Source: Acanthosepion esculentum (lineage: Eukaryota > Mollusca > Cephalopoda > Sepiida > Sepiidae). From it: a DNA stretch of 64,000 bases. The stretch is taken from positions 60,853,446-60,917,445 of the forward strand of contig OZ038500.1 of assembly GCA_964036315.1 (NCBI GenBank). Direction: 5' to 3'. The notes under the pieces were generated by a model. It worked only from the letters and a program-made list of their open reading frames with translations. It made no database searches and was not told where the DNA came from. Below are positions 45,513-56,867 of the stretch, piece after piece. Within the stretch, counting starts at the first letter, position 1, and each line of letters begins with the position of its first letter. The position numbers and the translations under genes were made by a program.

Positions 45513-45727
45513 GATTCATTTACGTGCAAATGCCCTTGGGAAAGGTATGAATCTTCTTTTTATCCCCGCTAGCAATGGGTAAATAGCAGGACAGACCTGG
45601 TTCTATAGCCTTGGGTGGCAACTGATCTACCGTAGAAAGAAATGGCAACCTACTGCGGAAAAAAATCGTCAGTCATGTATCGAAAATTACATGATCGTCT
45701 AATCGTGTATCACGCATGGCACATAAC
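45513..45727 (+). mobile_element. SINE body fragment, head missing
   Basis: Matches 29660-29873 of the full SINE (AGCAATGGGTAAATAGCAGG, AGAAAGAAATGGCAACC, CGTGTATCACGCATGG). The tRNA-like head is absent. Confidence 0.7.
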
Positions 45728-45774
45728 GGTCTGAATAGTAGTAGGTATTTATTTGACCCCCTACTGAGTCAGGT

Positions 45775-45985
45775 TGTGACACAAGGTCGGTTTTTAACTT
45801 GGGGACCCGAGTGTTTTCACTCGGCCCGCTGGTCTTAGCTGGTCATAGATTGTCCAAGCTGGTCTAAGCTAGTCATAGCTGGTCTTGGCTTGTCATAGCT
45901 GGTCCAGGCCAGAGCCGGTCCAAGCTAGTCGTACCCGTGATACTACCAGCACAGGGCCGGAGCCCGGATCCACTGTGCCAGGTAA
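45775..45985 (+). repeat. Hairpin plus 'agctggtc' minisatellite
   Basis: GACACAAGGTCGG followed by the stem ACCCGAGTG/CACTCGG resembles the start of the 223-bp satellite unit. It is followed by eight or so AGCTGGTCATAGCTGGTCT-type repeats (45830-45945). Any relation to the LTR family is a guess. Confidence 0.5.
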
Positions 45986-46356
45986 GTATCTGACTGAATA
46001 GTAGTAGATGCATATACCTGACAGATTTCATCCCTTGTCAGGGCTGGTTTTTAGTACAGAGCTGACATTCTTGAGTGGTCACTGACGAAGAAACCATTCT
46101 TCCCTGTTATTTAATAAATAACTATTACCGGAGAAGAAGAGACGGATAAATATCTTTCTGAAGGGGAAAGTTTACGAAAGTAAATGCAACGCACTATACC
46201 GGTATCAGAACCTTGCTCGCCCATTTTATTTTGTCGATGATATATATTTCCTTAAACTGGCCTTAAGTACGCCTTACAATGATGATTAAATATCACCAAA
46301 TTTGATATAACATTAGAGCTAAAGTTGCCATTAGCTATGTTGCCTGAACTAACATA

Positions 46357-47238
46357 CAGTGTGCGATGGGTAAATTGTCGCCATTTTATATTTTTAATTT
46401 TACGCATGCGTGTTGTTCTTTTTAGTTTGATTTTTTTAAAATTGTGTCGTCTGCAAAGTATCGTAGAGTCAGTTGAGCACCGTTTGTAAGAGAAAGAGCA
46501 CCATCACGCAATTTACTCCGCCAGAAATATGGAAACGGCATGATGTAAAGCTTGGCATTCGCACCAGACGCTCCAATACTAACATTTCAAAGTGTTTAGG
46601 TGTCAATCTGAGGACAGTGCACAGGATTCAGAAAGAGTTCAATGAGTCTAATGGTGATTACGAAGGTATGACAACTCGGAAAACCCAATCTGATCGTTCT
46701 GATATGAAAATAACTCCCGAATTTGTTGGTGGGGGTCTCAGACTCAACACGGAGGCCTACGTCAAGTGCCTTGAGGAGGAACTGCAACCCTGGATCAACA
46801 GAGTGTCTGCTGGAAGACCTTATGTCTGGTAACAGGATTCTGCATCATGCCACATAAGCAGTAGAAGCTAGTCATGGCTGTCTGACAATTTCCGCCACCA
46901 CATCAACCTTTACATCTTGCCACCTAACTCCCCAGACTGCAACTCTCTTGATTATTATGTTGAATGAGAGACCAATAGAACTCTTTGTAACACCAAAGAT
47001 GAACTGAAGGTAAGGATTATGCCAGCATTCACCTACTTAAACAAGGACACTATCCAGAAGAGTTGTAGGAGATGCCGATCTCGTCTGCAGGTCATGGCTG
47101 AAGCCAATGACGATTTTTTAAAAATAGATTTAATCTGATGTCTTTGTAGCATTTTGGTAAATATATCTGTTAAAATGAGATGTCAATGGTATTTTCCTTT
47201 TTATTTAATTTAGACAACAATTTATCCATCGCACCCTT
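46357..47238 (+). pseudogene. D37D mariner-family element, copy 3, internally deleted
   Basis: Terminal inverted repeats GTGCGATGGGTAAATTG (left) and CAATTTATCCATCGCAC (right) define an 882-bp element with TA at 46355-46356 and 47239-47240. The plus-strand frame 46473-46832 encodes FTPPEIWKRHDVKLGIRTRR, then NLRTVHRIQKEFNES (helix-turn-helix part), and jumps from SDMKITPEF to the GGGLRLNTEAYVKCLEEELQ region. The first catalytic aspartate region is therefore deleted. After a stop come QDSASCH and PPNSPDCNSLDYYV; 37 residues separate these two aspartates, the D37D signature. The C-terminus is recognisable to about 47140. A non-autonomous, dead copy. Confidence 0.8.
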
Positions 47239-47389
47239 TATATTATCTTTTTCCGTATAAATATAGGGCCGGGAAAAATTAATGTTCTTTTTAAATTATT
47301 AACTTTCATTGAGCGGAAGTTAATTAAAGTAGTTTAAGAAAATTTATAAGTATTGACACATAAAAACAATATTATTTATAATGATTAAC

Positions 47390-47665
47390 ATAATATTTAA
47401 CAACATTCTCCCCTTCATACGCAATACAACGCTGAAACCTGTCAGAAAACTCTTCTGCAAACTATTTGAAGCAATCGTACATTAATTTCAGAAAATGTAT
47501 CAGAAATTGCTTCTTTTAATTCAGGATTTCTTTTCTGTGTGTTCCTCTGAACTAAATCTTTCAGTACACTTCCTCAAATAAAATGTTTGGTGGTGTAATG
47601 TCTGGCCACTCAATTTTTCCACGCCGTCCTATCGACCTCAGCATTGAAAAATGCCTTAACTTTTG
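47390..47665 (-). pseudogene. Mariner-related transposase C-terminal remnant (minus strand)
   Basis: Minus-strand codons include IEWPDITPPNILF (about 47620-47580; compare the WP.SPDLTP motif of mariner relatives), RNPELKEAISDTFSEI and a final VSALYC stretch. This is the order expected after the third catalytic residue in such transposases. Frameshifts are present, and no terminal repeat was identified. Confidence 0.45.
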
Positions 47666-48189
47666 ACCTCCTTTGTATTTAACTCAAACTTAAAATTTAG
47701 TTTAGGAAAATACGTTTACTCCAAGCGTCCCAAATTTTTCGACCAGCGACCAAAGAATCTTTGATCTTACGGCGACCACAAGGAATCGACATATAATATC
47801 AGTAATGTTTTTATTTTTAGCTTAAAAGTTTCTTTAGTGTTATCATTCCCTTTTTTTATTGCAAAGATTCATTTTAGCTTTAATTTTGTGAAACCTTTTC
47901 TTTTCCTTTCGTATTTCTCGTCCTATTCTATAATTATGATAATTAATAATAATAATAATCGCCGTATGAATTGCCAAAGGGGATAAATCTATGGGCAACT
48001 GGTTCGAAATAAGAGAGGTCCACGTCATCGTCTAAGGCTTTTTTTGTTCAAACCATTGTATCGAGGAATCAATTATCAGGGATCAGGGTAGATAATTGGC
48101 AGTTTCTTTCTTCGAGGCGACATTCGAGATGGATTTGTTTTTTAAATTACCTTCTTTGCCTAAAAAGACATTACCTACAAGGCAGCAGG
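47666..48189. other. Unassigned sequence
   Basis: No recognised gene. Short AAT run at 47941-47960. Confidence 0.4.
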
Positions 48190-48420
48190 TAGTTTGAATT
48201 CAGGTTTTCCTACTCCTAATCTGATTGCCAACCAAGTTTATGGTTCCCAGCCTGTCTTGCTGTTTACCCATAGCACCCGTCTCAATGGAGGGAGAGATGA
48301 ATTCATAACATTCCTTAGGTTATTCTCACGTAAGTGAATCCATTGAACTCAAATGGATTTCGAACTCGGCTCTCCGATTCCTCAGTCCGAACAGCTATCG
48401 ATTACTCCACCATGCCTACT
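48190..48420 (-). mobile_element. SINE, minus strand, diverged
   Basis: On the minus strand: A-box-like GGTGGAGTAATCG (about 48405), B-box-like GAGTTCGAAATCC (about 48355), then ATTCACTTACGTGAG and TGCTATGGGTAAACAGCAAG. Same family as 29584, with more substitutions. Confidence 0.65.
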
Positions 48421-48429
48421 AGTACTATT

Positions 48430-48715
48430 TGTAGTAATAACAACAATACCAAAAACACCATTAGACATTACAGGCTTGAAAAATATATTTATTGGTATGC
48501 CTGTTCAAACTATGGTATTGGATTTCCGGATACATGTTACAAACACCACCCGAATGGTGGATAAATGGTGAGGAAGCAACTAAACTGTGGAACTTCCCTA
48601 AAAAATAAAACAGACATAAGCATAAAAGATTTCAAAAATGACCCTACAAGCGAATTGATATTGACTTTTCCTCCCGGGAATTCGATATTTCTAAAAGAAA
48701 TTAAAAAAGTCAATG

Positions 48716-48720
<5 letters not shown>
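48430..48720 (+). pseudogene. R4/Dong-like LINE fragment (cluster member 1)
   Basis: Contains CYKHHPN (about 48536), then in another frame GEEATKLWNFP (about 48569-48600), comparable with HHPEPVTE...ATILWDF in the copy at 4572. The 3' end runs straight into (AAT)n. Strongly decayed; assignment rests on these two blocks and the tail. Confidence 0.5.
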
Positions 48721-48774
<54 letters not shown>

Positions 48775-48807
48775 GTACGTAACTACTGATGTGTATGAGG
48801 TTATTAC

Positions 48808-48841
<34 letters not shown>

Positions 48842-48873
48842 ATTTTATAATAATAATAATAATAATAATAACA
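48717..48873. repeat. (AAT)n / (ATT)n / (TAA)n cluster
   Basis: AAT triplets to 48773, an ATT array at 48806-48840 and TAA at 48848-48870. The two orientations form an inverted pair. Confidence 0.9.
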
Positions 48874-49124
48874 ACAATATCAAAGGAAATAGGCTACCGA
48901 CAATCATGTGAGTGAAAATCTTGGACACATCAGCATCTCAGAGCGACAAAGCATTACTTTGGGCAGAACAGCCCATATCATCCGTAAAACCCTCTTCATC
49001 TAAATGAAACATCCCAAATGTGCATAGATAACTCTCCTGCGGAGCCCTTTATACTCATAGTCACCGGAGGGGACATGGTAATTAGGTATTTAATTAATTC
49101 AGTGGCAAGCTGATACCACAAAAA

Positions 49125-49192
49125 TATAATAATAATAATAATAATAATCAGAAGAAGAAGAAGTAGAAGAAGAAACAACTGATGCGTATGGG

Positions 49193-49258
<66 letters not shown>

Positions 49259-49295
49259 GTTATTATTATTGTTATTATTATTATTGTTATTATTA

Positions 49296-49330
<35 letters not shown>

Positions 49331-49427
49331 GTTATTATTATTGTTATTATTATTATTATTGTTATTATTATTATTGTTATTATTATTATTGTTATCATTA
49401 TTGTTATTATTATTATTGTTATTATTA

Positions 49428-49474
<47 letters not shown>

Positions 49475-49475
49475 A
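49125..49475. repeat. (AAT)n and long (ATT)n array with GTT variants
   Basis: AAT at 49125-49148, then ATT triplets from about 49192 to 49475 with scattered GTT. Poly-L and poly-I frames are artefacts. Confidence 0.95.
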
Positions 49476-49499
49476 AAGAAATCAAAGGAAATAATAAGA

Positions 49500-50283
49500 A
49501 GAAGAATAACCGCGAAACCATCAGTTGTTACGTAGTGTAGGGTTAAATGTTGGAACCGGAGCTTTTATTCTAACTACATATGACAACAGCTTTGCTAACT
49601 CGACATTTCCAAGCAAACATACTGAAAATTGTGTTAACCTAAAATGCAGATCTTGTGATAAATGTCCAAAAACAAAGGACCATCTTGTAACAAGATACAC
49701 GGTGTTGGCACCTACAGAATATAGAACTCAGCATGATAGAGTGGGCCAATATCTGCACTGGAAAATATGCAACTTTTACGAGAAGGAAACTGTAAGAAAC
49801 TGGTATGAACACTATCCATACCCAGTTTCATAGATAGGATCTGTAAACATTTTCAGAACAATAAAATTTAATCGCCTAGACAACGTGCTCGAAGATCACA
49901 AGAACAGAATGTCCTTTCTTTTTGAAATGGCAGTCCCTGCAGTTTGTAATGTATCTTTGAAGATCTTCAAAAACTGTCAAGGTAAAAGGATTTTGAAGTG
50001 GAAAGCTAAATTATGTGGCACATTTCACTTGTAATTGACTGGAAAAGGTTCCGATAGACTCATTGAAGCGTATGGTAGCCCATACCTTAAAGAAATTCAA
50101 AAATCGCACTCAAAAGTACGGTTCATAGATTACGAAAAAAATATTCATGTAAAATTTGCATGTGTTAGGTTGTTGCTTTGTTTAAGAAATGATCAGTGGA
50201 AAATATCAGCAAGCTATTTCTGATATTAGGTCTCTTGTGGGGACCCGGAAGCAAACGTGTATGCAACAAAAATCAAATTAAAT

Positions 50284-50285
<2 letters not shown>
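49500..50285 (+). pseudogene. R4/Dong-like LINE fragment (cluster member 2)
   Basis: The 102-codon frame 49525-49833 carries LRSVGLNVGTGAFIL, the zinc knuckle CRSCDKCPKTKDHLVTRY (final cysteine lost), LAPTEYRTQHDRVGQYLHW and WYEHYPYP. Further along, NVSLKIFKN and KEIQKSHSK are recognisable in other frames. The 3' UTR has GTGGGGACCCGGAAGCAAA and a tail of ACT/AAT triplets then AAG. It is 5'-truncated shortly after the long (ATT)n array. Frameshifts and a stop after HYPYPVS make it non-functional. Confidence 0.7.
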
Positions 50286-50420
<135 letters not shown>

Positions 50421-50429
50421 AACATAATC

Positions 50430-51085
50430 TAGGACGCAACTAACCTAAAATGCAGGATCTGCGAGAAATATGATGGAACTGACGACCTCAGAATATCCGG
50501 AACTGGCAAAAAAATGAATATATCCACAGACATAACAACGTAGCGACATATGTGCGCTGATAAGATAAGCAAGAAGCACAAAATCAAAACCACTGAGAGA
50601 TGGTATGAGAACCAACCTGACACCGTTACCCAATAATAATGATGTAACTATCCTCTTTGACATGCCAATTCAAACTGACAGGGAAATAAAACCAACAGAC
50701 CTGATATTATCATCAAAGATAACTAATTCAGGAAGTGTATGCTTATTGAAATAGAAGTATCATCTGAGAGAAACACTTCAATGAAAATTATAGATAACTT
50801 TTCCAAATACAAGGACCCGGAGATCGAGATTAACAGAATGTGGGGAATGAAGACTGAGACTGTACCAATAGTAATCGGAGCACTGGGCCTCGTGAGAAAA
50901 GGAATAGACAATTTTACTAACAGTGTCCTACGTAACATCAACATACAAGTTGCCCAAACGATCTGGGAACATCCCATATACTAAGAAAAGTGCTATCAAT
51001 TAAATGACAATTCTCCTATATAGCATAAGGACCATAGTTTGGACTTGGTTCTACGGAATACAAAGAAGGAAACATGACTTACACA

Positions 51086-51087
<2 letters not shown>
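50430..51087 (+). pseudogene. R4/Dong-like LINE fragment, second subfamily (cluster member 3)
   Basis: Starts with codons for NLKCRICEKYDG (zinc knuckle start, about 50446-50475), then ISKKHKIKTTERWYENQPD (50573 on), VTILFDMPIQTDREI (about 50642-50690), NFSKYKDPEIEINRMWGMKT (50790-50860) and VPIVIGALGLVRKGIDNFT (50861 on). The order matches the copy at 4572 but the sequence is clearly a different subfamily. Its 3' end (ACATGACTTACACA) also differs, yet it too is followed by AAT repeats. Confidence 0.7.

Positions 51088-51143
<56 letters not shown>
51087..51143. repeat. (AAT)n between two LINE fragments
   Basis: Clean AAT array that ends exactly where the next truncated LINE begins (ATGTGGCACATGGGAACA). 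Confidence 0.95.
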
Positions 51144-51433
51144 TGTGGCACATGGGAACATCACCAATCCCTGTTGTAGTTGGATCCCTCGGATTGGTTG
51201 GAAAAGAAAACAGTAGACTTATTGAAGGGATACCTGGAAGGCCATGCCTTAAAGAAATACAACAAAATGTTCTCACGAGTACAGCCCACACCGTACGAAG
51301 GGTTTTATCTATGTAAAATATGTGACATCTTTTTAAATTGCTTAGTGGAAAATGTCATGATGCTATTTCTGAACTTAGGTCTCTGGTCTGGAAGCGGAAA
51401 GAAATGAGTGCATACCAGAAATCAAAGAAAATG
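51143..51433 (+). pseudogene. R4/Dong-like LINE 3' fragment (cluster member 4)
   Basis: 5'-truncated to the last ~290 bp: MWHMGTSPIPVVVGSLGLVG, RLIEGIPGRPCLKEIQQNVL and TSTAHTVRRVLSM stop at about 51315, then the UTR with GGAAGCGGAAAGAAATGAG. The ORF end is uninterrupted here, so this is the least decayed copy. AAT lies on both sides. Confidence 0.8.
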
Positions 51434-51504
<71 letters not shown>

Positions 51505-51516
51505 AAGAAGAAGAAA
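51433..51516. repeat. (AAT)n(AAG)n LINE tail
   Basis: AAT triplets switching to AAG at about 51476. Confidence 0.95.
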
Positions 51517-51926
51517 AATATGAATATTATAAATCATATAGGCAATAAGAAAGAAAATGTATGTAGAATCCGTTGACATGAATAACGCGAAAGATGGTCT
51601 GATGAGAAATATTAAGGGAATTGAGATTTGGTTGGAAATTTTAGAGTTTATTTATAAGTCACCACGATTGAGTTATCGAAGTCTTTTGACCCATAAGAAT
51701 TTATCGACTGCCTAGATAGTCCTATCAATTGCTGGGTGTCGATATCGTCTATTTTTGCCTCTGTTCTTTTTTTTTTATTTATACCGACTGTTTTTGAAGA
51801 AATAAATATATATATATAATTAAAGATATGTTTAGTGGTACAAAATGTTATCACTGTCATAAACAGACAAAAATTAGTTTTATTATTACCACTCATGATA
51901 ATAAAAAGTAAAAATGAAAAACGGGC

Positions 51927-51962
51927 TAGCTAACCGGTTTCGTACCTCGCTCAACAGAGCTA
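51927..51962 (-). ncRNA. Hammerhead-like motif, left Penelope arm
   Basis: Mirror copy of the motif at 52503-52538, with the same core bases, including the substituted core position. Confidence 0.4.
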
Positions 51963-52502
51963 AATCGAGGTAAATAATGAAAATTATATAAAAAAGAATG
52001 GACAAAATGTATTGGGGGAGAGAAAAACTAAATAAATTAAATGGTAATTAGTTGGAGGCCTAATACAAAGTCCTTCAGTTTACAAAGAGAAGGCTTTAAT
52101 GATAGAATATAGATGGCCTCCAACACTTTTAGGTGGTAATTTGAGTGGCACCTGCTAAGGATGGTAAAAGCGTCACCACTAAAACTAACAGCACAATTAT
52201 GGCTATTTATAAGGTGTTCTGCAATGGAAGACCCGTATGTATTGGTCAAAATGTCCGAAGGAGTTTACTTAAAGTTTCGGATTTTTTTCATAGTTTCCTT
52301 CATTAATTTTCCCAACATTAAACACAATAGCTCAAATTACCACCTGAAATGTTGGAGGCCATCTATATTCATCATTAAAGCCGTCTCTTAAACAGAAGGA
52401 TTTTGTATTAGGCCTCGACCTAATTACTATTTTATTTTTTTTCTCTCCCCCAATACATTTTGTCCATTCTTTTTTATATAATTTACTTTATTTACCTCGA
52501 TT

Positions 52503-52538
52503 TAGCTCTGTTGAGCGAGGTACGAAACCGGTTAGCTA
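52503..52538 (+). ncRNA. Hammerhead-like motif, right Penelope arm
   Basis: The order is stem I TAGCT (52503-52507), core CTGTTGA (52508-52514), a poor stem II region (52515-52523), core GAA (52524-52526), minimal stem III ACC/GGT (52527-52532), cleavage-position T (52533) and stem I partner AGCTA (52534-52538). This is the type I hammerhead layout with a tiny stem III reported for Penelope-like elements. The core should read CUGANGA, so the sixth core base (A) is U here. Stem II pairs weakly. Likely inactive. Confidence 0.4.
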
Positions 52539-52610
52539 GCCTGTTTCTTATTTTTACTTTTTATTATCATGAGTGGTAATAATAAAACTAACTTTTGTCT
52601 GTTTATGGCA

Positions 52611-52615
<5 letters not shown>

Positions 52616-52680
<65 letters not shown>
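52616..52680. repeat. (TA)n microsatellite
   Basis: TA dinucleotides at the right border of the Penelope pair. Confidence 0.95.
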
Positions 52681-52681
<1 letters not shown>

Positions 52682-55183
52682 GTGTGCATATATATAAAAG
52701 AGATGATGTACAACAGATATATACTAAACTTATCTTCTCGACTCAAACTTCGCAAATAGTATCCGATCATCAGTGCTATTTTGAATTTATTAATAGATTA
52801 CGTATATTTATTAGAGATTTTACATCGTTTTGTCCTTGCTTAATGCATTTGAGAAATAAACTGCTCTTTCTTAATTTACAATGGGATATTAAAACTTAAC
52901 AGTTTTTAAGAAAATAATTTTAAGTCCTTTACGCAATGTATGATATCTCTAAATAAGTCAATTTTAATTGATTTAGTGTCGTAAAAAGATGAAGCTCTTT
53001 AAAAATTTGAGTCAATAAGATAAATGCTGGTGATCTTTTTCTTAATATTGACTACGTTTACTGTTGTAGTAAAGAAAAGAAAAACAAACTGAAACATATA
53101 GTAACAATAAACGCCTGCAATAGATTTCTTCTGTCTTTCGTCCGCAACACTTGTAGCCAAATCACAGGTCAAACGATAGTCTTTCGCAACAGTCCAACAG
53201 GCAACGTAGAAACGACAAAATGGAGTCACAAATCCAACCTTCACTTCTCACCAGCAAAAATGCCTGTTCTTCCACCAAGTTGAGAAAAAATCCTGCCTTG
53301 TAAGCGAAAAAAAAAACAACGGCTTTTATTCACCGGGAGATTCATCTGATTGGCCACGCCATGGAAGAGAGGAACGTACATTAGCATAGATTCTGATACT
53401 TAAAGTAGCAGATTTTTGCTGACTACTCCTGAAATTTTTCTTCGGCAGATCGCATACAAAACATGAACTCTTTTTCGAAGTAGGTGATTATCTCTTTCAC
53501 TAAACTTACAAATAATTCTTGCTTGTTAAGCGTTATTCTCCAGATCGACTGTTTCTTTCTTTTTTTTTGGAAAAACAGTTTTGGGTTTTTCTACACACAC
53601 ACTACAAATTTCTTAATGCTGTTATTAAACTGTTAAGGAAGGTGTCATAGTTTTCTTCATTTCTTTAATTTTCCCAAGTACTTTCAGTCTCTTGCAAAAT
53701 CATCTTCGTATTTCCTGTCAGAATTTAAGACAACAAGAGGAAGAGGATTGAATATAGCAAACGTGGTGTTACTATACAGTCCTAATACTTTCTTATTTCG
53801 AATTTCTCGCATCAGGAATTCCCTTTTCAGCTTCTTACTTCCCTGTAATCTAGAACATTTTTAAAAAATATGAATGCAACGCCAATCTTCCTTTCCTATC
53901 TTCTTGAATCCTGTTCTTGTTATTGTCCATTCCCCCAGTAACGTTCTTTCCATTTCCCTCACTGCTTATATCAGCGTGCGTTTTAGTGGCACTATCGCCT
54001 TGCTTGGATTGAAATGATAATAAACCCATTGAAAATTCCAATAATACATCTGAAAACATTAGCCAACTTCGGGAAAGGTGGAGAGATAAATAAAACAAAA
54101 ATGAAGGTACTCGTTCGAAGGATTTAATGACAAATGAGAATAATTCCTTGAGGAATTGAAGCCGCCAAAAGGAAAACTAAGGAGGAGAATGATATTGATA
54201 GTGATATTCGTCCAAATTGTCAACATTCAAAACTTCAAACGCAAATACGAAGTTCGAATCATTCATAGAATGATGACACTACTTCGTGGCAGAATTTACG
54301 AAGGCTGTTCAGGTGAATATAACAAAGAAAGGGATATTCGTTCAGAATTGCAATATTTAATCTAGAAATTCGGACACGAGCAGGAATCATGGAAAAATAA
54401 TTAGAAAAATGAAGCTACTAGTCCGAATAATTTAATGAATAATAACTGAAGCATCTGAAACCATTCCAGATGCATTTTGAAAGAAAATATCTTGTGGGAT
54501 GACAATCCCGTTTTGAAAAGACTGATAAAGAAATAATCAAGTGAAAAAAAATGGCGGGGAAAACACTCAAAAAGTAACATAGACAAAAACTAGTTAATTC
54601 TTTGCGAAATCATTATTTCGTTAAATTGGAAACCAAATTAATAAAGACAAACATCATAGAATACGTCGATAATTGTGGAGAAAATGTGGAGAAAATGTGG
54701 AGAAACCAACCTCGTTAATAACATCTTGGAATGGAAGCCAAAACAGTAGAAATGCCCTGGTTTCAAAAATAGCACTTCAACCCTGAACACGCGTATCTGA
54801 AGAAGTCTAAGGAAATAAAATATGCACCAGTATATATAGGGCGATTACAAAATCTGTCAGCAAGGGTAAACCACAACGAACCTAGTGATGAAATTGTTCG
54901 ATAGCTATTGAAAAAGACTGATAAAATAACATACCTGAAGTTGGAAAACACTTACTTGGTTTCATAAAGGAAACATTAAGTGCGACTTGAAGCTCTGGGC
55001 CATATCATGCACGAATATATAATGACATCAAAAAGGTAATCCCGAAGACCCTCAAACGGAGAGGTATCTCAATTGTACCATTGGTAAAGTGGGTATCTTA
55101 GATGGATTAATTGGTGAGATTATATTCCTTGTGAATGCTCTAATGTACGTTGTATTAACTAAGCTTTTACCATTCTATGAAAG
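52681..55183. other. Unassigned stretch, 2.5 kb
   Basis: No recognised gene. A weak internal duplication is visible (ATGAAGGTACTCGTTCGAA near 54101 against ATGAAGCTACTAGTCCGAA near 54409). Several 60-80-codon frames have no family features. Confidence 0.4.
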
Positions 55184-55659
55184 TGTTGTGGCCTTGTTAG
55201 GGCCAGAAATAAAGACACAAAGAGAGGAATTGAGTTAAACAAATATATTAACATAAACAATAATACAAACATATATAAAACGAGAGTGTTACAGAAAGAA
55301 TATTCGGTCCGATTGTCAAAACTGACTGCTGGAAACTCCCCTCTCCAAAAGGCAGTACCTACTCCCATTTACAGATGGGGGAGTCCATGCGTTCGTGGCT
55401 AAATTACCATAACAAATAAATAGATCCATTGAATACGAAAAAGCAAATATTTGAAGAAAGGATATACGAGAGAAATTGAGTTAAACAAATATATTAACAG
55501 AAACAGTAATACAAACATATACAAACGAGAGTGTTCTAGCAAGAATGTTCGGTCTGATTGTCAGAGCTGACTGCTGGAAACTTCACCCTCCAAAAGGCAG
55601 TACCTGCTCCTATTTATAGCTGGGAGACTCCATGCATTCGTGGGTAAATTACCATAACA
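55184..55659 (-). mobile_element. TRIM-like LTR pair with exact 5-bp TSD
   Basis: Left LTR 55184-55414 (231 bp, TGTTGTGG...CCATAACA) and a right copy 55456-55659 that lacks the first ~25 bp are separated by only about 41 bp. GAAAG flanks the whole block at 55179-55183 and 55660-55664. On the minus strand a TATA box (CTATAAATAGG) lies in the first part of the right LTR. Two LTRs with almost no internal region and one target duplication indicate a TRIM or an internally deleted element. No coding capacity. Confidence 0.75.
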
Positions 55660-56488
55660 GAAAGTCAACTAACAACACAATTTGCCTTTCGTTTTGTTAA
55701 GGGCTGTAATGATGGCATATATGTCATTAGACAAATCCAGGTAAATGGTATACCTCTACAATAACAAATATACCTGTTATATTGATCTAACAGCAGTATA
55801 AGACAACATCAATAGAAACTTCATCTTTTCATGCATTACAAACAGTCTCCTAAGATTGTATAGATTTGATAAATTAATTATATCGATCCATGAATACAGC
55901 ATGTTCCCTTAAAACGAAGCGATTAATATTACCGCGTCGATTAATCCGGAAGAGAACAAATATTAGATTTTGATCTCCGCATAATGGCCAGGGTCCCATC
56001 CTAAACGTATAGTGAATATTGCCATTACCATTAGAGATTAAAATAACTCGAGTAACAGAGACTACTCGGTCAAAGAATGCTAAATGTCTACTTATAAGAG
56101 AACGTTTAATATAGGTACCTCCAAAAATGGACAAAACTTAAAAAACAATAAAAAAGTTTATCGTCAATATGTTATTATTAAGAGGAAGTTTTTTTTTATT
56201 ATTAAAATATATGCTTTAACCCTTTTGTGCTGTGTTGTCAGGTTTTTCAGTATGACCGATTTAAATAAAGATTCCAGTTAATTTAAATTTGAAATACAGC
56301 AAAGAAAACAAAAAAAACTTGGGTGGAAGATATCACAGATTCAGTTACTTAAGGGAAATAAATGAATCTGTGATATCCTTATCCTGCACCCTAAAAAAGA
56401 CATGTCACGTGGACTAAGAACAATGTACCCTTGTGGATTACTGAAGGGTTCGGCTCGAAATTCCAACGTATATCAACTGATGAATTTC
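55660..56488. other. Unassigned sequence
   Basis: No recognised gene or repeat. Confidence 0.4.
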
Positions 56489-56605
56489 GGAGCGTACAAC
56501 GATCGAAACGTCGTGAATAAGGCAATAAAGATGAGAACAAAAGTCCGAACGATGTAAATGGTGTAAATAGTTACAATACTTCATCTCACTCGTATAAACA
56601 GATAC
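56489..56605 (-). repeat. Single copy of the ~125-bp unit
   Basis: GCGTACAACGATCGAAACG, then GCAATAAAGATGAGAACA and ACTTCATCTCA: the reverse complement of the tandem unit at 37612-38065. Confidence 0.7.
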
Positions 56606-56867
56606 TTTGCTGTATTCAAAGGAATGCGTTTTTACCCTTAATTAATGCTTTTTTTACGTACCTAGGATAATATTGCCATTTCTATCGTGTTAGATTTTAA
56701 GACAGTAAGAGGAATGTTTTGGATGTCATTTTCGTACGAAGGATAATGTAGAATGGTATGTAAATGAGGTACAGCTATAAAAGCAGTAAGCGACAACGAA
56801 TGCCAGTCGAGTTACCTGTTGACCTGACAATGGCTATTCCAGAGAGAGTACGCTATTTCATAACAAT

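Larger units (their letters stand above)
51833..52615. mobile_element. Inverted pair of Penelope-like 3' ends
   Basis: The outer ~300 bp on each side are reverse complements (left 51840-52145, right about 52330-52612). On the minus strand a 70-codon frame (52249-52037) reads SSIAEHLINSHNC, FTILSRCHSNYHLKVLEAIY and KPSLCKLKDFV, the conserved C-terminus after the GIY-YIG domain of Penelope-like elements. The right arm encodes the same region on plus (SNYHLK...EAIYI-like) with frameshifts. Both arms continue outward into a shared 3' UTR. So two 5'-truncated copies point away from each other. Such inverted arrangements are known for Penelope-like insertions. Confidence 0.7.

Noticed and set aside
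49099..49521. Poly-isoleucine and poly-leucine frames of 97-140 codons
   Set aside because: Both are read-through of the (ATT)n array on the two strands.
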